Notes under the pieces: generated by a model | Databases searched by the model: none | What the model saw: the letters and a program-made list of their open reading frames with translations, nothing else | Told to the model about the DNA's origin: nothing | Source of the DNA: Brachybacterium faecium DSM 4810 | GTDB taxonomy: Bacteria > Actinomycetota > Actinomycetes > Actinomycetales > Dermabacteraceae | Assembly: GCA_000023405.1 (NCBI GenBank) | Contig: CP001643.1 | Location: 2,976,001 to 3,040,000, forward strand | DNA: 64,000 nucleotides | Reading direction: 5' to 3' | Part shown: one piece after another, positions 58,564 to 64,000 of the stretch | Layout: each line of letters starts with the position of its first letter | How positions within the stretch are numbered: position 1 is the first letter of the stretch | Made by a program: the position numbers and the translations under genes

Positions 58564-58636
58564 ACGAACTTCTTGTCGTCTGCGTGGACTCAACTGCCCA
58601 GAGGGGGTGAGCCCACGCCAGCAACAAGAAGTTCGT
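58564..58636 (+). repeat. 73-bp quasi-palindromic repeat, copy 4
   Basis: The ends ACGAACTTCTTG (58564-58575) and CAAGAAGTTCGT (58625-58636) span 73 bp. The interior TCTGCGTGGACTCA pairs with TGAGCCCACGCCAG over most of its length. It lies between the nuclease-like gene and the convergent ABC operon end. Confidence 0.88.
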
Positions 58637-58673
58637 CCTGGGCCGGGCGGTGGAAGGTGGGCGGGGGCGGGGG

Positions 58674-59480
58674 TCAGAGGACGGAGGCGAGGAAGCCCTT
58701 CAGGCGTTCGGAGGTGGGGTGGTCGATGACCTGCTCGGGAGTGCCGCGCTCGAGGATGCTCCCCTCGTCCATGAACACCACCTGGTCGGCGACCTCTCGG
58801 GCGAAGGCCATCTCGTGGGTGACCACGACCATGGTCATCCCGTCGGCCGCGAGGTCCTTGAGCACCGTGAGCACCTCGGAGACCAGCTCCGGGTCGAGGG
58901 CGCTGGTGGGCTCGTCGAAGAGCATCAGCTCCGGATCCATCGCCAGCGCCCGCGCGATCGCGACCCGCTGCTGCTGCCCGCCGGAGAGCTCCGAGGGGTA
59001 GTGGTCGGCGCGGTCGGCCAGGCCCACCCGCTCCAGCAGGGCGCGCGCCTTCTTCTCCGCCGCGGCCTTGGGCAGTCCGCGCACCTGCACCGGCGCCTCC
59101 ATGACGTTGCCGAGCGCGGTGAGGTGCGGGAACAGGTGGAAGCGCTGGAAGACCATGCCGATGCGGGAGCGCTGCACGGCGATCTGTGCGGAGGAGAGCT
59201 TCTGCCAGCGGCCGTCGGGCAGCGGGTCCGGCTGGTAGCCCTGCACCTCGCCGTCGACGAGCACGCGCCCGGCGCTGGGCTCCTCGAGCTGGTTGATGCA
59301 GCGCAGCAGGGTGGACTTGCCCGAGCCGGAGGGGCCCACCAGCACCGCCACCTCGCCCGCGCGGACGGTGAGGTCGCAGCCCTTGAGCACGTGCAGCGGG
59401 CCGAAGGACTTGTGGACGCCCTCGAGCTGGATGACGGGACGGGGGACCGAGCCCGTGGAGTTCTCGCGGTTCTGCATCAT
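58674..59480 (-). CDS. Polar amino-acid ABC transporter ATP-binding protein
   Basis: A 268-residue importer ATPase. Walker A is [20 protein letters not shown], the Q loop is [20 protein letters not shown], the signature is [20 protein letters not shown], Walker B is [14 protein letters not shown], and the switch histidine is in [15 protein letters not shown]. This order and the NQLE segment match GlnQ/HisP-type ATPases. The ATG overlaps the permease stop (TGATG) with GGAGG upstream. It is the last gene of the importer operon. Confidence 0.95.
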   Translation of the reverse strand: MMQNRENSTGSVPRPVIQLEGVHKSFGPLHVLKGCDLTVRAGEVAVLVGPSGSGKSTLLRCINQLEEPSAGRVLVDGEVQGYQPDPLPDGRWQKLSSAQIAVQRSRIGMVFQRFHLFPHLTALGNVMEAPVQVRGLPKAAAEKKARALLERVGLADRADHYPSELSGGQQQRVAIARALAMDPELMLFDEPTSALDPELVSEVLTVLKDLAADGMTMVVVTHEMAFAREVADQVVFMDEGSILERGTPEQVIDHPTSERLKGFLASVL

Positions 59481-60448
59481 CACTGCTCCACCTCCGGGAG
59501 CGGATCCTTCGGGGTGGTGCCGGCGCTGTTCACGGCGGCCTGACGGGAGCGTCCGCCGCGGCCGGTGGCGGGGGTGCGGACGTCGAAGCCGCGGCCGAAG
59601 TAGCGCTCGAGGTAGTACTGGCCCACCATCAGCACCGAGGTGATCGCGAGGTACCACAGCGCCGCCACGATGAGCAGCGGGATGGGGGTGAACAGCTTGT
59701 TCGCGATGCCGTTGGTGGCGAAGGTGAGGTCGAGGGTGAAGGGCACGGCGAGCACCAGCGAGGTGGTCTTCAGCATGCCGATGGTCTCGTTGCCCAGCGG
59801 CGGCACGATCACGCGCATGGCCTGCGGGACGATGATGCGGCGCAGGATCTTCCCGTTGCTCATGCCCAGGGCCTTGGAGGCCTCCGTCTGCCCGGTGTCC
59901 ACGGAGTTCAGGCCGGAGCGGATGATCTCGGCGAGGTAGGCGCCCTCGTTCAGGCCCAGGCCGATCACGGCCGCCCAGAAGGCGGTGAGCAGGTCGCGGG
60001 TGGAGAAGCTCAGCAGCTCCGGGCCGAAGGGCACGCCGATCACGATCTTGGGGACGATCACGGTGAACAGGCCCCAGAACACGAGCTGGGTGTACACCGG
60101 GATCCCGCGGAACACGAAGATGTATGCCCAGCTCACCCCGCGCAGCACCGCGTTGTCGCTGCGGCGCATGATCGCGGCGGTGAGGGCCACGACGGTGCCC
60201 AGCACCATCGACAGCAGGGTCAGCAGCAGCGTCCAGCCGACGCCCTGGACCACCTTGATGTCGAAGAGGTAGGTGGCGACGGTGCCCCATTCGAGCACCG
60301 GGTTGCGCACCAGGAACACCACCAGGCCGAGCACCAGCAGGGCCACGACGACGGCGGAGACCCAGGTGCCGGGGCGCGGGGCGGCCTTGGCGCGGATCGG
60401 GGTGTAGCCCTGCGGCTCGGCAGGGGCGGGGGTCTGGGTGGTGGTCAC
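59480..60448 (-). CDS. Polar amino-acid ABC transporter permease
   Basis: A 322-residue membrane component with about five or six helices. The HEAA-type family region reads [20 protein letters not shown], followed by [20 protein letters not shown] and [21 protein letters not shown] hydrophilic N-terminus and a basic C-terminus lie outside the core. The GTG at 60448 overlaps the binding-protein stop (GTGA). A single permease gene implies a homodimer. Substrate not determinable. Confidence 0.93.
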   Translation of the reverse strand: MTTTQTPAPAEPQGYTPIRAKAAPRPGTWVSAVVVALLVLGLVVFLVRNPVLEWGTVATYLFDIKVVQGVGWTLLLTLLSMVLGTVVALTAAIMRRSDNAVLRGVSWAYIFVFRGIPVYTQLVFWGLFTVIVPKIVIGVPFGPELLSFSTRDLLTAFWAAVIGLGLNEGAYLAEIIRSGLNSVDTGQTEASKALGMSNGKILRRIIVPQAMRVIVPPLGNETIGMLKTTSLVLAVPFTLDLTFATNGIANKLFTPIPLLIVAALWYLAITSVLMVGQYYLERYFGRGFDVRTPATGRGGRSRQAAVNSAGTTPKDPLPEVEQ

Positions 60449-61377
60449 GGCTGGGGATTCACTTCCGCGGTCGGGATCAGGCCTGCGTCGTTGCCCCATG
60501 CAGCGAGGATGCGCTCCATGTGGCCGGTGTCGATGAGGTGCTGCACGGCGGCGCGGAGCGCCTCGGCCAGCTCGGGCTGGTCCTTGGCGACGACGATGCC
60601 GTTCAGCGCCGATTCCTCGATGTCGCCGATCGCCTCGAGGGTCCCGCGGGAGCGGGCGATGGCGTAGGCGGTGACCGGGGAGTCGGCCATGAGGATGTCG
60701 CCCTTGCCTCCGGCGACGTTGGTCGCCGCATCGGAGTTCGAGGCGTAGGCGAGCATGTCATAGGCGGGCTCGTCCGCGTCGCGGCATTCCTGGGAGCGTG
60801 CGATGGACAGCTCCTCCTGGAAGGTGCCCACCTGGAGGGCCACCCGCTTGCCGCAGAGCTCGTCGGGGTGGATGTCGTAGGGGTTGCCGGCCTTGACGGC
60901 GTAGGAGATGCCCGCCTGGAAGTAGGACACCATGGTCACCGCCTCGAGCCGCTCCTCGTTGACGGTGAAGCTCGAGATGCCGACGTCGTAGGTGGAGCCG
61001 ACGGCGGGGATGATCTGCGCGAACACCGCGGCCTCGGTGCGGGTGGACAGCCCCAGCACCGCACCGACCGCGGCGAGGATGTCCATGTCGTAGCCGATCG
61101 CCTCCCCGGAGGAGCCGACGAACTCGCCCGGCGCGTAGTTCAGCGCGGCGCCGTTGACGAGCTCGCCGCGCTCCCGGATCTCCTCGGGCACCAGGGCGGA
61201 GATCTCGGGGACCTCGTCGATGCCGGTCAGGTCCACCTCGGGCACGGCGTTGGACTCGGCGTCCAGGCGCTCGGAGGCGCGGGTGCAGGAGGCCAGCGCC
61301 GGGGTCAGCGCAGCGGTGGCCAGGGCCAGGGGCGCTGCGCGCAGCAGGGCGCGGCGGCGGGGGCGGTGCGAAGTCAC
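60445..61377 (-). CDS. Amino-acid ABC transporter substrate-binding lipoprotein
   Basis: A 310-residue binding protein. A basic N-terminus ([20 protein letters not shown]) leads to the lipobox LASCTRAS. The domain has [40 protein letters not shown] and [20 protein letters not shown], typical of family 3 (polar amino-acid) binding proteins. Binding-site residues cannot be assigned by eye. The GTG start sits 6 bp after a -10 box, so its transcript is probably leaderless. It heads the binding protein-permease-ATPase operon. Confidence 0.93.
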   Translation of the reverse strand: MTSHRPRRRALLRAAPLALATAALTPALASCTRASERLDAESNAVPEVDLTGIDEVPEISALVPEEIRERGELVNGAALNYAPGEFVGSSGEAIGYDMDILAAVGAVLGLSTRTEAAVFAQIIPAVGSTYDVGISSFTVNEERLEAVTMVSYFQAGISYAVKAGNPYDIHPDELCGKRVALQVGTFQEELSIARSQECRDADEPAYDMLAYASNSDAATNVAGGKGDILMADSPVTAYAIARSRGTLEAIGDIEESALNGIVVAKDQPELAEALRAAVQHLIDTGHMERILAAWGNDAGLIPTAEVNPQP

Positions 61378-61383
61378 CGATGA

Positions 61384-61412
61384 ATAGTATTCACGGGCCT
61401 GTATGAAAACAA
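61384..61412 (-). promoter_or_regulatory. Consensus-like promoter of the amino-acid importer operon (leaderless)
   Basis: On the minus strand, -35 TTGTTT (61412-61407) and -10 TACTAT (61389-61384) are exactly 17 bp apart. Only 6 bp separate the -10 from the GTG at 61377, so transcription should begin at the start codon. This is the best promoter match in the window. Confidence 0.75.
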
Positions 61413-61501
61413 GTTGCTGTCGTGCGCTTCACCCAGCGGCGGAGGCGCTGGTCACGCCGCGCCCGCCGCACCCCGCGCCCCGGCCCGGCGGCGCCCGCCC
61501 C

Positions 61502-63610
61502 TCAGCCGCCCAGCGCCATCCCGCCGGTCGTCGTCGGCGCCTCCTCCTCGGCGCCGTGGCCCGCGAGCTCCTCCTCCGCGTCGATGTCCACCGCCGCACC
61601 CTCGAACTGCGAGCGGTACAGCCGGGCGTAGGCCCCGCCGAGCGCGAGCAGCTCGTCGTGATCGCCCTGCTCGACGATGTCGCCGTCCTCCATCACGAGG
61701 ATCAGGTCCGCGTCGCGGATGGTGGACAGGCGGTGGGCGATCACGAAGCTCGTGCGCCCCTGCCGCAGCCGGTTCATCGCGTTCTGCACGAGCACCTCGG
61801 TGCGGGTGTCCACGCTTGAGGTGGCCTCGTCGAGGATCAGCAGGCTGGGCCGGGCCAGGAAGGCGCGCGCGATCGTGACCAGCTGCTTCTCCCCGGCCGA
61901 GAGGGAGGTCTCGTCGTCGTCCACGACCGTGTCGTAGCCCTCGGGCAGCTGGCGGGCGAAGTCGTCCACGTGGGTGGCGCGGGCGGCCTCGATCACCTCC
62001 TCGTCGGTCGCATCCAGCCGGCCGTAGCGGATGTTCTCCCGCAGCGAGCCCTTGAACAGCCAGGTGTCCTGCAGGACCATGCCGGTGCGCTCGCGCAGCT
62101 GGGCGCGGGTGAGGTCACGGATGTCGATGCCGTCGATCGTGATCCGGCCGCCGTCGACCTCGTAGAACCGCATCACGAGGTTGACCAGGGTGGTCTTGCC
62201 CGCCCCCGTCGGCCCCACGATCGCGACGGTGTGCCCCGGATCCGCGATCAGGGACAGGTCCCGGATCAGCTCCCGCTCGGGGGTGTAGGAGAAGCGCACG
62301 TGCTCGAACTCGACCCGGCCCTCGCGGATGCCCGCGGCGGCGGTGTCCTCGGTGGTCTCCGGCTCCTGCTCCTCGGCGTCCAGCAGCTCGAAGACCCGCT
62401 CGGCGCTGGCCACGCCGGACTGCAGCATGGTGGCCATCGAGGCGACCTGGGACAGCGGCTGGGTGAACTGGCGCGAGTACTGGATGAAGGCCTGCACATC
62501 GCCGAGGGTCAGCTGCCCGGAGACGATCCGCAGCCCGCCCACGATCGCCACCGCCACGTAGGACAGGTTCCCCACGAACATCATCAGCGGCATGATCAGC
62601 GAGGAGACGAACTGCGCGCCGAAGGTGGCGCGGAACAGGTTCTCGTTGCGCTCCTCGAAGCGGGCGGTGATCTCGTCCCGTCGGCCGAAGACGGTCACCA
62701 GCGCGTGCCCGGTGTACGCCTCCTCCACCTCGGAGTTCACCACGCCGGTGGCGTCCCACTGCTGGGCGAACAGCTTCTGCGCCCGCTTGCCGACCACGCC
62801 CGTGAGCACCAGCGCCACCGGGATCACGGCGAGCGCGATGAGGGAGAGCTGCCACGAGATGGTGAGCATCATCAGCAGCACGCCGCACACGGTGAGGATC
62901 GAGTTCACGAGCCCCGTGACGGTGTTCATCAGGGTGTTCTGGATGTTGTCGATGTCGTTGGTGACGCGGGAGAGGATCTCGCCGCGCTTCATCCGGTCGA
63001 AGTAGGCCAGCGGCAGCCGGTGCAGCTTCTCCTCCACATCGCGGCGCAGCCGGTAGACCATCCGCACGATGATCCGGTTCAGCGCCAGGCCCTGCAGCCA
63101 CATCAGCAGCGCGGAGACGGCGAACAGGCCCACCGCGAGCGCGAGGGTCTGGTGCAGGGCCCCGAAGTCGATGCCCTCGCCCGGGGTGAGGGTCATGCCC
63201 GAGAGCATGTCCGCGAACTGCTCCTGGCCGTCCTCGCGCAGCTGCGCGACGACGTCCGCGGGATCGGCGCCGGCCGGGAGGTTCTTCGAGATCAGGCCGG
63301 TGAAGATGATGTCGGTGGCGCGGCCCAGGATGCGCGGGCCCACCACGCTGAACGCCACCGAGACCACCCCCACGGCGATCGCGGCGAGGAGGTAGTAGCG
63401 CTCCGGCCCCATCTCGCGCAGCATGCGCTTGGTGGAGGGCCAGAAGTTCTTCGCGCTCTGCCCGGGGCGCAGCCCGCGCTCGGCGTCCTTCTCCGCGGCG
63501 ATCTCCGCAGCGGCGGCGGCCTCGTCCCCCGCCGGGGTCGCAGGGGTGTGGGAGCCGACGGCCGGGGCGGTCTCCTCGGGGCCGGGCGAGCTGTTCTTCG
63601 GCGCGGTCAT
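61502..63610 (-). CDS. ABC exporter half-transporter, permease-ATPase fusion
   Basis: A 702-residue exporter subunit. The membrane domain (about 55-390) has six helices, starting AAIAVGVVSVAFSVVGPRIL. The ATPase domain (from about 425) has Walker A VAIVGPTGAGKTTLVNLVMR, LQDTWLFKGSLRENIRYGRL, the signature ETSLSAGEKQLVTIARAFLA, and Walker B LLILDEATSSVDTRTEV with the catalytic Glu, then the switch His in VIAHRLSTIRDADLILV. It overlaps the upstream subunit by TGATG, so the two form a heterodimer. Substrate unknown (lipid, peptide or drug). Confidence 0.95.
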   Translation of the reverse strand: MTAPKNSSPGPEETAPAVGSHTPATPAGDEAAAAAEIAAEKDAERGLRPGQSAKNFWPSTKRMLREMGPERYYLLAAIAVGVVSVAFSVVGPRILGRATDIIFTGLISKNLPAGADPADVVAQLREDGQEQFADMLSGMTLTPGEGIDFGALHQTLALAVGLFAVSALLMWLQGLALNRIIVRMVYRLRRDVEEKLHRLPLAYFDRMKRGEILSRVTNDIDNIQNTLMNTVTGLVNSILTVCGVLLMMLTISWQLSLIALAVIPVALVLTGVVGKRAQKLFAQQWDATGVVNSEVEEAYTGHALVTVFGRRDEITARFEERNENLFRATFGAQFVSSLIMPLMMFVGNLSYVAVAIVGGLRIVSGQLTLGDVQAFIQYSRQFTQPLSQVASMATMLQSGVASAERVFELLDAEEQEPETTEDTAAAGIREGRVEFEHVRFSYTPERELIRDLSLIADPGHTVAIVGPTGAGKTTLVNLVMRFYEVDGGRITIDGIDIRDLTRAQLRERTGMVLQDTWLFKGSLRENIRYGRLDATDEEVIEAARATHVDDFARQLPEGYDTVVDDDETSLSAGEKQLVTIARAFLARPSLLILDEATSSVDTRTEVLVQNAMNRLRQGRTSFVIAHRLSTIRDADLILVMEDGDIVEQGDHDELLALGGAYARLYRSQFEGAAVDIDAEEELAGHGAEEEAPTTTGGMALGG

Positions 63611-64000
63611 CAGGCCACCTCCTCCTCGACGCCCTGCGAGCGGACGATCTCCTGGTACGTCTCCGAGCTCTCGAGCAGCTCGGCATGGGTGCCCTGCGCG
63701 ATGATCCGGCCGTTGTCCAGCACGAGGATCAGATCCGCGGTCGTGATGGTCGCGATGCGCTGCGCGACGATGAGCATCAGCGCGTCACGGGTCTCGGGGA
63801 CCAGCGCCGCGCGCAGCTTCGCGTCGGTGGTGAGGTCGAGGGCGCTGAAGGAATCGTCGAACAGGTACAGCGACGGCTCCGCGGCGAGGGCGCGGGCGAT
63901 GCACAGCCGCTGCCGCTGCCCGCCGGAGACGTTGGTGCCGCCCTGCGCGATCGGCGACTCGAGCTGGGTGGGCATCGCGGCGACGAAGTCGCGGCCCTGC
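63610..64000 (-). CDS. ABC exporter partner subunit, partial (C-terminal ATPase part)
   Basis: Only the last 129 residues are in the window; the gene continues past 64000. It has the signature block [20 protein letters not shown] and then [20 protein letters not shown], where Walker B ends Asp-Asp-Ser instead of Asp-Glu. The switch region reads [20 protein letters not shown], with Gln where His is expected. These are the marks of the subunit carrying the degenerate Walker B and switch of a heterodimeric exporter, with the consensus versions in the downstream partner. Confidence 0.93.
   Translation of the reverse strand, partial: QGRDFVAAMPTQLESPIAQGGTNVSGGQRQRLCIARALAAEPSLYLFDDSFSALDLTTDAKLRAALVPETRDALMLIVAQRIATITTADLILVLDNGRIIAQGTHAELLESSETYQEIVRSQGVEEEVA

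Overview
The window is high-GC DNA with strong third-position G/C bias, GTG and TTG starts, frequent ATGA/GTGA gene overlaps, and the actinobacterial set fhaA-fhaB-pstP-rodA-pbpA-pknA-pknB plus crgA. It also carries a coproporphyrin-type haem pathway (hemY, hemQ, hemH). This points to an actinomycete, most likely of the Micrococcales (a Brachybacterium- or Dermabacter-like organism). The genus is an inference; there is no rRNA gene in the window. I see no phage, plasmid or CRISPR sequence.

Layout. 0-2.9 kb (minus): a membrane-anchored beta-propeller protein and tRNA-guanine transglycosylase. 3.0-11.2 kb (plus): two paralogous acyltransferase-3/SGNH membrane proteins flanking a large polytopic membrane protein and an M18 aminopeptidase. 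11.2-22.6 kb: two small unknown genes, then the whole haem pathway from glutamyl-tRNA: hemA (minus), diverging from hemE-hemY-hemQ-hemH-hemC-hemD-hemB-hemL. 22.7-27.0 kb: a DUF222/HNH protein, a 460-bp noncoding stretch with a perfect DnaA box, an unusual tRNA with a CAT anticodon, a GntP permease and a pentapeptide-repeat protein. 27.1-29.4 kb (minus): a two-gene sulfolipid cassette, UDP-sulfoquinovose synthase (sqdB/SQD1 type) and an SQD2/SqdX-like glycosyltransferase. It diverges from a FolP2-type dihydropteroate-synthase-like gene. 30.5-33.1 kb: two tandem beta-lactamase-fold paralogues and an L,D-transpeptidase.

33.3-46.6 kb is the cell-envelope signalling island. It has FHA proteins, PP2C phosphatase, SEDS glycosyltransferase, PBP and two Ser/Thr kinases, the second with four PASTA domains. 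A PabA/TrpG amidotransferase follows, then a convergent operon of small membrane protein, class E sortase and DUF881 protein, then CrgA and an LppM-like lipoprotein. tRNA-Arg(ACG) comes next. 47.0-49.0 kb holds a ThuA plus Gfo/Idh/MocA pair. 49.2-56.1 kb looks like a eukaryote-type ether-lipid module: AGPS-like flavoenzyme, PlsC-like acyltransferase, SDR reductase and a divergent fatty acyl-CoA reductase fused to a HAD phosphatase. 56.1-58.7 kb is repeat-rich accessory DNA with an acidic lipoprotein and an AbiEi-N/DUF559 nuclease-like protein. 58.7-61.4 kb is a polar amino-acid ABC importer and 61.5-64.0 kb a heterodimeric ABC exporter cut by the window edge.

The least explained structure is a family of four intergenic quasi-palindromes at 46.85, 56.17, 57.25 and 58.56 kb. 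Each is exactly 73 bp between identical 12-bp inverted ends (ACGAACTTCTTG/CAAGAAGTTCGT). All lie in the same orientation, outside genes, and beside several short tandem repeats.
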